Shown: piece after piece, positions 42,676 to 51,399 of the stretch
Position numbering within the stretch: the stretch's first letter is position 1
Layout: the number at the start of each line of letters is the position of its first letter
From: Rhodovulum sp.
GTDB taxonomy: Bacteria; Pseudomonadota; Alphaproteobacteria; Rhodobacterales; Rhodobacteraceae
DNA: 64,000 nt
Direction of reading: 5' to 3'
Assembly (NCBI GenBank): GCA_002706605.1
Contig: PALT01000005.1
Coordinates: forward strand, 1-64,000
Translations under genes and position numbers: made by a program
Notes under the pieces: model-generated
The model's database searches: none
What the model was told of the DNA's origin: nothing
The model's input: only the letters and a program-made list of their open reading frames with translations

Positions 42676-43620
42676 TTATTTCCAAGGGGTCTGGGCCCAG
42701 ATGTCGGCGGCGACTTGGTTTTGTGCGGCAGCGGTTGCTGCAAAATCGTCGCCAACCATGAATGCGATCGGGTTGCCTTGCTCGGCCATGATGGTCTGAA
42801 AGTCGGGATTGGCGTTGACGGCACTCAGGGCGGCGCGCAGTTTCTCTGCGGTCTCCGCGTCCATATCCGCCGGTCCAACGATCCCGCGCAGGGACGACAT
42901 TTTCACGTCATAGCCCAGCTCGGCAGCGGTCGGAACATCGGGACGAAACGCCGAGCGTTCATCGGCCAGCACCGCCAGAACGCGCAACTCGTCAGGGAAG
43001 TTCGTGGTCTGCCCAAGGGTCATTGTCCCCGCCGCCACATGGCCACCCATGATCGCCGTACGGGCGTTTGAGGCCCCTTTGAAAGGCACAATGGTGAATT
43101 CCACACCCGCGGCCGATGCCATCATATTGGCCGCGAAATGGTCGTTGCCGCCCAGCGACGACAGGCCCACGGTAATCGCGCGCGGATCGGCCTTGGCCGC
43201 CGCCAGCAATTCGTCCAGCGTCTGATAGGGCGAGCTTGCCGCGACGGTGATGGTGTTGGGATCTTCGACGAAGTTCGCCAGATAGGTAAAGCTGGTGACG
43301 TCGTAATCCGCCTCACGGTCATGGGTCAGCGCCAGAGCGGCGGGCAGGTTGAACGTGCCAAGCGTATAGCCGTCCGCATCTGCGCCGGCCACTTCGGTGA
43401 AACCGATCTGACCACCCGCGCCGGGCATGTTTTTCACCACGACCGACGCCCCGTCGCCCAGTTCCGGCTCAAGGAACTGCGAAACTGTGCGGGCCATGAC
43501 ATCGGTGCCGCCACCGGCGGAATAGCCGACGATCACCTCGACCGGTTTTTCGGGATAATCGGCCAGCGCGGCAGTGGCGCCAAGCCCCAGCGCGATCACC
43601 GCGCATAGTGTTTTCTTCAT
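42676..43620 (-). CDS. Tripartite tricarboxylate transporter binding protein (TctC family), copy 1
   Basis: A 314-residue periplasmic binding protein with signal peptide MKKTLCAVIALGLGATAALA and mature start DYPEKPVEVIVGYSAGGGTDVMAR. The family ligand-binding loops are recognisable (VKNMPGAGGQIGFTEVAG, DGYTLGTFNLP). It is a clear paralogue of the TctC protein encoded at 46695-47648, yet only one TctAB membrane pair is present. It may therefore be an alternative receptor for the same channel. It overlaps the amidohydrolase gene by four bases and a GGGAGG site lies in that overlap. Confidence 0.9.
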   Translation of the reverse strand: MKKTLCAVIALGLGATAALADYPEKPVEVIVGYSAGGGTDVMARTVSQFLEPELGDGASVVVKNMPGAGGQIGFTEVAGADADGYTLGTFNLPAALALTHDREADYDVTSFTYLANFVEDPNTITVAASSPYQTLDELLAAAKADPRAITVGLSSLGGNDHFAANMMASAAGVEFTIVPFKGASNARTAIMGGHVAAGTMTLGQTTNFPDELRVLAVLADERSAFRPDVPTAAELGYDVKMSSLRGIVGPADMDAETAEKLRAALSAVNANPDFQTIMAEQGNPIAFMVGDDFAATAAAQNQVAADIWAQTPWK

Positions 43621-44654
43621 GATGGTTTCCTCCCATTATCATGTGCGAAAATCTGTTCTGTGATGCCGTAGGTGCGGGCCGCGCTCTGCCAAAAGAGGGC
43701 GTCGCGGCTGTCCTGCGAATGACCGGCGGTCAGACGCTTGAACGCGTTCCACAGCGTGCGATAGGAATATTGACCCTTGTCGACGGGAAAGTTGCTCTCG
43801 AACATGGTGCGGGTCGGGCCGAACAGGTCGATGCAGGTGTTCACCCACAGCGCCCAGTCCCCCGCCAGTTTCAGGGACGAGGGCGGGCGCGGCGCATCGC
43901 CATAGCGCCAGCCCATGACGTTCAACCCGAAACCACCGATCTTGACCCGCGTGTTGGGCAGATCCGCCAGACGGGCCATGGCGTTGCGCCACGCGCTAAA
44001 GGTTTCAGGGGCGAACCGGTCATGCGGGCCAACGCCCAAGGGACCGCCGCAGTGATCAATGACCACGGTCAGATCGGGCAGGGCGGCGGCGAGGGCATAG
44101 ACCTCATCCAGCTGGGTTTGATAGGCCCAGACGTCCAGACACAGACCGTGCTCGGCCACGGCGCCTGCGCCCTCAAGGAACGCCGCGCTGCGCAACAGGC
44201 CGTCGGGCGGCGGGTTGGGATTGCTGCGCACCGCCGGATCGGGATGCCACGCGGTGGTGTTACGGATGCCGCGCAGACGTCCGTCGGCGGCCGCGCTGAG
44301 GGCGTCCAGAACAGGGCGCACCGCGTCGCCCAGTTGCAGATCGGCCATGGCAACAATCGCGGCGGGAAAGGTCGGGTGGCCCGCGGTCCAGTTCAGGATC
44401 GTTTCGACCTCACCCACGGGGCGCAAGTCCTCAGGGCCTTCGGTGCGATAGCCGGTGCGACATTGCACGTAGACACTGGCGCGCAGATCATGCCCCGCGC
44501 AAACATCCCCCATCAATTCCTCTGTGCGATAGCGGCCCTCGGGGCGGTCCCACAGATGGTGGTGGGCATCAAGGATCGGCTGATCCGGCGCAAGAACCTT
44601 TTCTTGCGCCAGAGCGAGCCAATCCTCGCGCACGATGTGATGGGGGCTGTTCAA
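43617..44654 (-). CDS. Amidohydrolase-2/COG3618 family hydrolase (lactonase-like)
   Basis: A 345-residue TIM-barrel metal hydrolase. Metal and catalytic motifs are ILDAHHHLWD (HxH), VIDHCGG (His) and ESNFPVD (Asp). Relatives hydrolyse sugar lactones (L-fuconolactone, L-rhamnonolactone) or 2-pyrone-4,6-dicarboxylate. With the SMP-30 gene it suggests that lactones are intermediates of this operon's pathway. The start is TTG, with AAGG eight bases upstream; the nearest alternative is a GTG seven codons later. It begins two bases after the TctA-type stop. Confidence 0.85.
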   Translation of the reverse strand: MNSPHHIVREDWLALAQEKVLAPDQPILDAHHHLWDRPEGRYRTEELMGDVCAGHDLRASVYVQCRTGYRTEGPEDLRPVGEVETILNWTAGHPTFPAAIVAMADLQLGDAVRPVLDALSAAADGRLRGIRNTTAWHPDPAVRSNPNPPPDGLLRSAAFLEGAGAVAEHGLCLDVWAYQTQLDEVYALAAALPDLTVVIDHCGGPLGVGPHDRFAPETFSAWRNAMARLADLPNTRVKIGGFGLNVMGWRYGDAPRPPSSLKLAGDWALWVNTCIDLFGPTRTMFESNFPVDKGQYSYRTLWNAFKRLTAGHSQDSRDALFWQSAARTYGITEQIFAHDNGRKPS

Positions 44655-44656
44655 GA

Positions 44657-46156
44657 TCAGGCCTTTGCCTTGGCGTCAAACAGGCGCCGTTTCAGGATCG
44701 GACCGATCACAACCGCCACGGTCAGCGCCACAAGGATCAGGCTGGTGGTGTTCTGGAACAGCACGCCCCAGTCACCACGCCCAATCCGCAGGGCAAGGCG
44801 CAGGTTCTCTTCGGCAAAGCTGCCAAGGATCAGGCCCAGAACGACGGGCGGCAGCGGGAACTTGAGCTTGTCCATGATCCAGCCGATCGCGCCAAAGCCC
44901 AGCATCATATAGACGTCGAACATGCGGCCATGGATCGAATAGACCCCGATCAGCATCAGTACGATGATCACCGATCCCAGCAACGGGCGCGGCAGGTTCA
45001 ACAGGCGCGCAAAGCTGTTGGTGGCAAGCGATCCACCCAGAAAGATCAACAGGATCGCGCCGAACAGGAACTGCCACATAAAGCCGAACACCACATCGGG
45101 GTTTTCGCGAAACAGCATCGGACCCGGTTGCAGACCATGCACCAGAAGACCGCCCAACATGACCGCCGCCACAGCCGTCCCCGGAATGCCAAGGGTCAGG
45201 GCAGGGATCAGAGCCGAGGCGGTATCGGCGTTGTTCGCGGTTTCTGCGGCGGCCACGCCTTCGGGTTCGCCATTGCCCCATGTGTCAGGGGTTTTGGAGC
45301 CGCGGCGCGCCTCGTTATAGGACATGAACGCGGCCATGGACCCGCCCGCACCGGGCAGGATGCCGATCCAGATGCCGATGAAGGACCCGCGCAGCCACGT
45401 TTTCCAGAAGCCCTTCATGCGCGGCATGGCCTTCCACATGGATTGGGTGCCCAGTTTCGAGCCGGTCACACCATCGGTCTTGAGCGGGGTTTCGAGCAGG
45501 TCGATCACCGGTGGCAGGGCGTAAAGACCGACCAACAAGATCACGATGTTGATCCCGTCCAGCAGCTCCAGCGCGCCAAAGGTGAACCGGTCGTTGCCGT
45601 AAATCGGGTCGGACCCGACCACGGAAACAAAGACCCCGAAACAGGCGCTGATCAGGCCCTTGATCGGGTTGCCGCCCAGCAAAAAGATGATCGAGGCAAG
45701 GCCGAACACCGCGACCCAGAACACCTCGGAAGGGCCAAACAGCAACGTCACTTTGGACAGGGGCGGCGCGAGCAGCATCAGGGCAAAGGCCGACGCGATC
45801 CCGCCAATGGCCGAGGACACCACCGCGACCTGTAGGGCAAAGCCGCCTTCGCCCTTTTGGGCCATGGGATAGCCGTCAAAGGTGGTCGCCACGGCGGCGG
45901 GCGTGCCCGGAATGCGCAGCAAAACCGCAGGGATCGCGCCACCGTACATGGCCCCGTTGTAGATGCCCGCCATCAGGCCGAGCGCGACAAGCGGCTCAAG
46001 CCCAAAGGTAAAGGGCACCAGAACCGAAATGGCCATCGTGTCCGACAGGCCCGGCATGGCACCCACAACGATGCCCGCGATCACGCCGATGATGACGGCG
46101 GCAAAATTGGCAAAGGCAAAGACGTTGGGCAGTGCGCTGAGAAGATCGGAATACAT
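44657..46156 (-). CDS. tctA: Tripartite tricarboxylate transporter large subunit (TctA family)
   Basis: A 499-residue membrane protein with about 12 helices, the translocation subunit of a TTT importer. Family motifs include IVVGAMPGLSDTMAISVL, the GGAIPAVLLRIPGTPAAVATTFDGYP region, and ILPGAGGSMAAFMSYNEARR in the second half. It couples uptake of carboxylates to an ion gradient. The start at 46156 was taken as the beginning of the conserved N-terminus, seven bases after the TctB-type stop. Confidence 0.92.
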   Translation of the reverse strand: MYSDLLSALPNVFAFANFAAVIIGVIAGIVVGAMPGLSDTMAISVLVPFTFGLEPLVALGLMAGIYNGAMYGGAIPAVLLRIPGTPAAVATTFDGYPMAQKGEGGFALQVAVVSSAIGGIASAFALMLLAPPLSKVTLLFGPSEVFWVAVFGLASIIFLLGGNPIKGLISACFGVFVSVVGSDPIYGNDRFTFGALELLDGINIVILLVGLYALPPVIDLLETPLKTDGVTGSKLGTQSMWKAMPRMKGFWKTWLRGSFIGIWIGILPGAGGSMAAFMSYNEARRGSKTPDTWGNGEPEGVAAAETANNADTASALIPALTLGIPGTAVAAVMLGGLLVHGLQPGPMLFRENPDVVFGFMWQFLFGAILLIFLGGSLATNSFARLLNLPRPLLGSVIIVLMLIGVYSIHGRMFDVYMMLGFGAIGWIMDKLKFPLPPVVLGLILGSFAEENLRLALRIGRGDWGVLFQNTTSLILVALTVAVVIGPILKRRLFDAKAKA

Positions 46157-46163
46157 GGCGTGC

Positions 46164-46625
46164 TTAGTCCTTCCACAAGCGACCGGCGGGGAAATCCTGT
46201 GACATCCCGAAATCAAAGATCAGCCAGATCGTCCCGACGACGATCACCGTGGCCGCCAACAGGCCCAGCGGCGCGCGATAGCCAAAGGCCCAAGCGACAA
46301 GCGGGATGGTGATGGCGGTGCTGATGTAGAAACCGATGAAATCCGCGGCCAAGGCATAGGCCACGATCAAAAGAAACGCCCCGATCACCCGTTTGGGCGA
46401 CTTGGTCATGGGGGCAGGGGCCTCACCCTTGGCGGCGCGGCGTTGGTCCATGGCCAACAGGGCCACCGACAACACGATCAACCCGATCAGCATCGCCGCA
46501 GGCAACAGGGCCGAAATCGGGCGCAGTTCGGCCGTGGGGATCAACAGGGCACCGGCGACCACGACGATGCCGATGGCGGTCAGGGTCTCGGGCCGCATCA
46601 GGCGGGGTTTGGGGGTATCGGACAT
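46164..46625 (-). CDS. tctB: Tripartite tricarboxylate transporter small subunit (TctB family)
   Basis: A 153-residue membrane protein with four helices, two on each side of a polar loop (AMDQRRAAKGEAPAPMTKSPKR). This is the TctB architecture. It partners the TctA subunit encoded seven bases downstream. The sequence of TctB proteins is poorly conserved; identification rests on topology and position. Confidence 0.85.
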   Translation of the reverse strand: MSDTPKPRLMRPETLTAIGIVVVAGALLIPTAELRPISALLPAAMLIGLIVLSVALLAMDQRRAAKGEAPAPMTKSPKRVIGAFLLIVAYALAADFIGFYISTAITIPLVAWAFGYRAPLGLLAATVIVVGTIWLIFDFGMSQDFPAGRLWKD

Positions 46626-46651
46626 GGTGGAGTTCCGTTTCAGAAGATCGG

Positions 46652-46687
46652 GGTGCGCGGGGACATCGGGAGGAGCCCCCGCGCACC
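46652..46687 (-). other. Strong hairpin between TctC and TctB genes
   Basis: GGTGCGCGGGG and CCCCGCGCACC form an 11-bp perfect stem with a 14-nt loop in the 69-base gap after the TctC stop. It has no U-tract. It probably protects the TctC message and reduces expression of the membrane genes relative to the binding protein. Confidence 0.65.
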
Positions 46688-46694
46688 AAAGGCC

Positions 46695-47648
46695 TTAGTT
46701 CCAGGGGGTCGTTTCCCAGGTTTCCTTGGCCAGATCGAAGAGACCGTCGGTCAGCGCGCGGAAGTCCTCGCCGGTGACGACCTCAACAGGGTTCGCCGTG
46801 TCGGTCATGGCCTTGATGAACTCGGGGTCCTGAGCGGCCTTTTCGAACGCGTCACGCAATTTCGCGGCCACATCTTCGGGCAGGCCAGCCGGTGCAACGA
46901 CACCCCGCATCGAGCCGTTGATCAGGTCCAGACCCTGCTCACGGAAGGTCGCAACCTCGGGCGCGAAATCCGAACGCTCTGCTTGGGCGATGCCCAGCAC
47001 GTTCAACTCACCCTGAAACTTGGCGATTTCGGAGACGTTGAAGATGCCGACGGCCACATGGCCACCCATCACCGCCGTCCGCGCAGGAGCCGAGCCCTTG
47101 AACGGCACGATGGTGAAATCGGTCTCGGTCAGTTTTTGCAGCTTGATCAGCAGGAAATGATCGTCGCCACCAAGGCTGGACATGCCGACGGTGATGGCAA
47201 ACGGGTTTTCCTTGGCCGCCGCGATCAGATCTTCCACGGTTTCGATGCCGCTATCCTTGGAGGTCACGATGACGTTGGGGTCATTCACGACATTCGCCAG
47301 ATAGGTAAAGCTGTCGCGGTCATAACCGGCCTCACGGTCCAGCGTCCGCGCCATCATCCCGGGCAGGTTGAACGTCCCAAGCGTATAGCCATCCGCGTCT
47401 GAACCGGCGACCTCGGTGATGCCGATCTGACCCGATGCGCCGGGCATGTTTTTGACAACGATGCTGGTGCCTTCGCCGAGGTATTTCTCGATGAACGGCA
47501 TGGTGGTGCGGGCCATCACGTCGGTGCCGCCACCTGCGGAATAGCCGACGATCACCTCAATCGGTTTCTCGGGATATTCGGCCTGCGCCGCGCCAGCGGC
47601 CAGAACCAGTGCGCCAATTGCGGCAGCGGTTTTTACGAATTTATGCAT
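46695..47648 (-). CDS. Tripartite tricarboxylate transporter binding protein (TctC family), copy 2
   Basis: A 317-residue periplasmic binding protein. MHKFVKTAAAIGALVLAAGAAQA is the signal peptide, followed by EYPEKPIEVIVGYSAGGGTDVMAR. It shares long near-identical blocks with copy 1. It is in the canonical TctC-TctB-TctA order and is presumably the primary receptor of the importer. A GGAGGAG site precedes the ATG. Confidence 0.92.
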   Translation of the reverse strand: MHKFVKTAAAIGALVLAAGAAQAEYPEKPIEVIVGYSAGGGTDVMARTTMPFIEKYLGEGTSIVVKNMPGASGQIGITEVAGSDADGYTLGTFNLPGMMARTLDREAGYDRDSFTYLANVVNDPNVIVTSKDSGIETVEDLIAAAKENPFAITVGMSSLGGDDHFLLIKLQKLTETDFTIVPFKGSAPARTAVMGGHVAVGIFNVSEIAKFQGELNVLGIAQAERSDFAPEVATFREQGLDLINGSMRGVVAPAGLPEDVAAKLRDAFEKAAQDPEFIKAMTDTANPVEVVTGEDFRALTDGLFDLAKETWETTPWN

Positions 47649-47672
47649 GTCTCTCCTCCGTTCATGCAGGTG

Positions 47673-48353
47673 TTAGGCGTCGGGCAGGATGCAGCCGCGC
47701 GCGATCAGGGCGCGGTCGACCCAGCTTCGGTCGTTGGTGCCGGCCTCAATCGCGGCCATCTGTGTGATCTCGGCGGCGGATTTGGCCTCGGTGGCTTTCA
47801 GGATCTCCTCGGCGCCGTCGATCGGAACGCTGAGCACTCCATCGGAATCGCCGATGACGATGTCGCCAGGGTGGATCACCATGCCGTCGATGGCGACGGG
47901 GACGTTGATTTCGCCGGGGCCGTCCTTGTACGGGCCACGGTGGGTGACACCGGCGGCATAGGTCGGCAGGTTGGTTTCACGGAAGTTGTCCAGATCGCGG
48001 ATCGCACCGTTCAGGACAAAGCCGACCACGCCACGCTTGATCGCATAGGCCAGCATCAGTTCCCCCATCAGCGCATTGGCCAGATCGCCACCGGCGTCCA
48101 CAACGATCACGTCGCCCGGAACCGCCATGTCGATCGCCTTGTGCAGCATCAGGTTGTCACCGGGGCGCGCCTTAACGGTCAGGGCCACACCGGCCATGCC
48201 GCCAGAGCTGTGCATCGGGCGCAGGGTCGGACCGGCGGCGGTCATGCGCGACATGCTGTCTGAGACATTGGCGACCGGCAGCTTGGCGAATGCGTCGACC
48301 AGTTCTTTGGACGCGACGCGCTCACGGTTCAGGATGCGAAAGCCGATGGTCAT
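47673..48353 (-). CDS. RraA-like class II aldolase (HMG/CHA aldolase family)
   Basis: A 226-residue protein of the RraA-like family, which includes 4-hydroxy-4-methyl-2-oxoglutarate/4-carboxy-4-hydroxy-2-oxoadipate aldolases and RNase E inhibitors. The metal and catalytic segment GELMLAYAIKRGVVGFVLNGAIRD, with the RD and preceding acidic residues of true aldolases, argues for an enzyme that releases pyruvate or oxaloacetate. VANVSDSM near the N-terminus is also typical. It overlaps the dehydrogenase gene by four bases. The substrate is unknown. Confidence 0.85.
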   Translation of the reverse strand: MTIGFRILNRERVASKELVDAFAKLPVANVSDSMSRMTAAGPTLRPMHSSGGMAGVALTVKARPGDNLMLHKAIDMAVPGDVIVVDAGGDLANALMGELMLAYAIKRGVVGFVLNGAIRDLDNFRETNLPTYAAGVTHRGPYKDGPGEINVPVAIDGMVIHPGDIVIGDSDGVLSVPIDGAEEILKATEAKSAAEITQMAAIEAGTNDRSWVDRALIARGCILPDA

Positions 48354-49366
48354 TGTTTTTCCTTTACTTGGGCTGCGGGCGCCTGTGCTGCGGCCAGCAT
48401 TTTGCGGTTGACGATGCGTTCCTCTGGAACCGGCTGACCGTCGATGATCTGAAAGATGCCGCGCACGGCATCGACGCCGACGCGCACGCCCGCCTGACGG
48501 GTGACGCCGCCGATATGCGGGGTCAGGACGATGCGGGGTTCGGCGAAAAAGGGGTGGTCGGCGGCGGGCGGTTCGACCGCGAATGTGTCCAGACCGGCAC
48601 CGGCCAGATGGCCGCTCTGGATCGCGTCCAGCAGGGCGGCCTCGTCAATCAGACCCCCGCGCGCGGTGTTCACGACATAGGACCCTTCGGGCATGCGCGC
48701 GATGGTGTCTGCGTTCAGGATCTGGCGGGTCTGCTCGGTCAGGGGGCAGTGCAGGCTGAGGATGTTGGACTGTGCGCAAAGATCCTCAACGGTGGCGCAA
48801 CGGGTCACGCCAAGATCCTCAAAGGCGCTGTCGGGCGCAAAGGGGTCATAGCCGACCAAGTTCAGGCCCAACCCCTTGGCCATGCGCCCCGTGGCCTGAG
48901 CGATAGAGCCCATCCCCATCAGGCCCATGGTCTGACCCGCGATCTCGCGACCCGAGAAGCCGGGCTTTTCCCAGCGACCGGCGCGCAAACCGGCGTCCAG
49001 CGGCAGGATGCGTTTGACGCTGGCCAGCAACAGGGCAATCGCGTGTTCGGCCACGGAAACCGCGTTCGCACCGGTGGCGACAAGGACGGGAATGCCGCGA
49101 TCCGCCGCCGCCTGCAGATCGATGTTGTCGACGCCCACACCGTGTTTCGAGATCACCCGCAACTGGGGCCCTGCGTCCATCACCTCGGCGTCGACACGGC
49201 CCATCCGCGACACGATCCCGACCGCGCCGGTCTCTTGCAACAGCTGCGAAATCACCGCGCTGTCGGCATAGGCCGGGGTGTGGACCGTCTGGTACCCGTG
49301 ATCCAGCACCAGCTGTGCCGCTGCCGGATCCAGATCGGGTCCCGTTACGAGGATAGTCTTGCTCAT
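48350..49366 (-). CDS. NAD-dependent D-2-hydroxyacid dehydrogenase (phosphoglycerate dehydrogenase-like)
   Basis: A 338-residue D-isomer-specific 2-hydroxyacid dehydrogenase. The NAD-binding motif is GMGSIAQATGRMAKGLGLNLVGYDPF. Catalytic Arg, Glu and His occur in VNTARGGLID, FAVEPP and LTPHIGG. It interconverts a 2-hydroxy acid and a 2-oxo acid. It is the first gene of the ten-gene operon, divergent from a LysR gene. The start at 49366 has GGAGA eight bases upstream; an ATG 15 bases earlier is possible. Confidence 0.88.
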   Translation of the reverse strand: MSKTILVTGPDLDPAAAQLVLDHGYQTVHTPAYADSAVISQLLQETGAVGIVSRMGRVDAEVMDAGPQLRVISKHGVGVDNIDLQAAADRGIPVLVATGANAVSVAEHAIALLLASVKRILPLDAGLRAGRWEKPGFSGREIAGQTMGLMGMGSIAQATGRMAKGLGLNLVGYDPFAPDSAFEDLGVTRCATVEDLCAQSNILSLHCPLTEQTRQILNADTIARMPEGSYVVNTARGGLIDEAALLDAIQSGHLAGAGLDTFAVEPPAADHPFFAEPRIVLTPHIGGVTRQAGVRVGVDAVRGIFQIIDGQPVPEERIVNRKMLAAAQAPAAQVKEKQ

Positions 49367-49517
49367 CGCGCATGTCTCCATAGCGTCCCGAGACGTCGGG
49401 GCGCGCCATTTCGTTTCCGTAATTTTTCGAAATCCCCGCTACGGCCTCCCAAGCCGATGGCAGGATTTCCTCCTTGGAGCGAGACCCTAAGAAAAAGAAT
49501 GACTTCACAACAGCGCG

Positions 49518-49532
49518 TAATTCTGGTTATTA
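49518..49532. promoter_or_regulatory. Candidate LysR-binding dyad (TAAT-N7-ATTA)
   Basis: TAATTCTGGTTATTA is a perfect interrupted dyad in the AT-rich part of the divergent promoter region between the dehydrogenase operon and the LysR gene. A second perfect palindrome, GGATTAATCC, lies at 49547-49556, immediately before the LysR start. Either could be the operator; no experimental evidence. Confidence 0.4.
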
Positions 49533-49557
49533 AATTAAGAAAAACTGGATTAATCCG

Positions 49558-50445
49558 ATGGATACGCGACAATTGCGCACACTTTTGGCCATTCAGGCGC
49601 ATGGCACCTTTGCGCTGGCTGCAGATGTGGTGAACCTGACGCCCTCGGCGGTTAGCCAACAAATTCAGGCGCTTGAGGATGAGTTGCAGGTGACCGTCTT
49701 TGACCGCAGCACCCGCCCGCCGCGCCTGACACCGGCGGGGTTGCAGGTGACCGAAATGGCCCGCGATATCCTGCGCCGCGAAGAGGATACAAAGGCCAGT
49801 TTGCGCGGAGATCAGATCGCGGGAACGCTGATGCTTGGCTCGGTCCGGTCGAGTGCGCTGAACCTTTTACCACGTGCGATTGTGGAAATGCGCAGCCGCT
49901 ATCCCGACCTCAAGTCCAGCTTGCGGGTTTCTCTGTCCTCGAACCTGATTGCGGATGTGGCGGCGGGGCGTCTGGATGCGGCGATTGTGGCTGAACATGT
50001 CGGCTTTCCCAATGCGCTGCGGTGGAGCCCGTTCTTGCGCGAACCTCTGTGGTTGATCGCGCCAGAAGGAACGGTGGGGGATGATCCGATTTCGATGCTG
50101 AACAGTCTGCCCTATATCCGGTTTCGCAGTGCCGTGCCCTTGGCCAACCTGATTGACGCCGAGATTTCGCGCCTTGGGGTGGTGACGCATGATGTGGCGG
50201 AGATTGATACGATCGGGTCCATCGTGACCTGTGTGCGCCAAGGTCTGGGCGTGTCGATTGTCCCGCATGTGGCCCTGCAAGAGCCCGAGGACATCGACCT
50301 TGTCCGCCTGCCGTTTGGCAAGCCACAGATCAACCGTCAGATCGGCATTGTTGAACGCACCGTGTCGCCGCGGGGCGAAATCATCGCGCGGCTGCATGCC
50401 ATTCTGGCCGAACTTTGTGGTCCGTATGGGGTGGATCGGACCTAG
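49558..50445 (+). CDS. LysR-family regulator of the TTT/TRAP operon
   Basis: A 295-residue LysR-type regulator. The N-terminal winged helix (MDTRQLRTLLAIQAHGTFALAADVVNLTPSAVSQQIQALEDEL) is followed by the periplasmic-binding-like effector domain. It is divergent from the ten-gene operon and most likely activates it in response to a pathway acid. No ribosome-binding site is obvious: the start is preceded by a GGATTAATCC palindrome, so translation may be weak or autoregulated. Confidence 0.9.
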   Translation: MDTRQLRTLLAIQAHGTFALAADVVNLTPSAVSQQIQALEDELQVTVFDRSTRPPRLTPAGLQVTEMARDILRREEDTKASLRGDQIAGTLMLGSVRSSALNLLPRAIVEMRSRYPDLKSSLRVSLSSNLIADVAAGRLDAAIVAEHVGFPNALRWSPFLREPLWLIAPEGTVGDDPISMLNSLPYIRFRSAVPLANLIDAEISRLGVVTHDVAEIDTIGSIVTCVRQGLGVSIVPHVALQEPEDIDLVRLPFGKPQINRQIGIVERTVSPRGEIIARLHAILAELCGPYGVDRT

Positions 50446-50481
50446 GGGCCGCATCCCGACACTGCGGGATGTGGCCTTGGT

Positions 50482-50715
50482 TTAGGGCAGGGCGCGGTCG
50501 ACCAACCGGTCCGACATCCGGCGCAATCCCGTCCCGAACAGCATGTCCAGCGTAAAGGCCACAGGCAGGGCGATCAGGATGCTGCGCCCCCAGACCTCTA
50601 GCCATTGAACGGTCGCGCCGAACTCTAGCAAGGTGAAAAGGCCCGACAAGGACACGGACATAAAGGTCGACATGACCAATGACCCTGTCAGGCGGCGGAT
50701 GCGGTTATGCTGCAT
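50482..50715 (-). CDS. Small two-helix membrane protein, DUF2798 type
   Basis: A 77-residue protein with two hydrophobic helices (about 13-33 and 44-64) and a basic C-terminus, matching the DUF2798 family in size and layout. Function is unknown. The start overlaps the FMN reductase stop by about ten bases, so the two are translationally coupled. Confidence 0.7.
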   Translation of the reverse strand: MQHNRIRRLTGSLVMSTFMSVSLSGLFTLLEFGATVQWLEVWGRSILIALPVAFTLDMLFGTGLRRMSDRLVDRALP

Positions 50716-51256
50716 CTTGCTGAACAGCGTTCGTGGTCAGGGCCTCGGCCGCGGCGGTCAAATCGGCCAGAACCTCATCCGCGGTGATCGTGCCGGTTTC
50801 GGCGTCATAGACGTCATAAAAGCTGCCCACGGATACGGCACCGCGCAGGTCCACGCCGAAAAACGGGGCCGACCCTTTGGCGGCGGCCAGAACGCTTGCG
50901 GCACCTGCGGGACCGGGCGAGGTCGACAGGAACAGGGCCGGTTTGTCCTGATAAACCTTCTGGTCAATGCGGCTGGCCCAGTCGAACAGGTTCTTATAGG
51001 CGGCGGTGTAGGACCCGTTGTGTTCGGCATAGGACACGATCACGGCGTCTGCGGCCCCGATCTTGTCAAAGAAGGTCCGCGCGGCATCGGGCACGCCGGC
51101 TTCGGCCTCGCGGTCGGCGCTATAGAGGGGCAGGTCGTAGTCGTTCAGGTCCAGCAGCTCGACCTCGCCACCCGGCACCAAACCAGCGGTAAAGCGGGCC
51201 AGTTCCTTGTTGATCGAGGTCTTGGAGTTGCTTGCGGCAAAAGCGAGGATTTTCAT
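50705..51256 (-). CDS. NADPH-dependent FMN reductase
   Basis: A 183-residue flavodoxin-like reductase of the NADPH-dependent FMN reductase family. The phosphate-binding loop is FAASNSKTSINKELARF, DLNDYDLPLY follows, and SYAEHNGSYTAAYKNLFDWASR is the family signature. It reduces flavin or a small electrophile in the cytoplasm. A GGAGA site precedes the ATG. It is divergent from the LysR gene at 51400, which is its probable regulator. Confidence 0.88.
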   Translation of the reverse strand: MKILAFAASNSKTSINKELARFTAGLVPGGEVELLDLNDYDLPLYSADREAEAGVPDAARTFFDKIGAADAVIVSYAEHNGSYTAAYKNLFDWASRIDQKVYQDKPALFLSTSPGPAGAASVLAAAKGSAPFFGVDLRGAVSVGSFYDVYDAETGTITADEVLADLTAAAEALTTNAVQQDAA

Positions 51257-51370
51257 GTGTCGTCTCCGTTTGTTCGGGCAGAGGGGCGGGCGATGCGGCC
51301 CCGTGTTGATGTCTGATCCCTAGTTAGGGCGTCACATGAACAATTGATAATATCGAATTTTCACGTTAAT

Positions 51371-51387
51371 GATCTAAAAAATAGATC
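51371..51387. promoter_or_regulatory. Candidate LysR operator (GATCTA-N5-TAGATC)
   Basis: GATCTAAAAAATAGATC is a perfect 6-bp inverted repeat that also fits the T-N11-A rule for LysR sites. It ends just before the GGAG ribosome site of the LysR gene, so binding would block its own transcription or translation. Confidence 0.5.
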
Positions 51388-51399
51388 GGAGTGGCCGCC

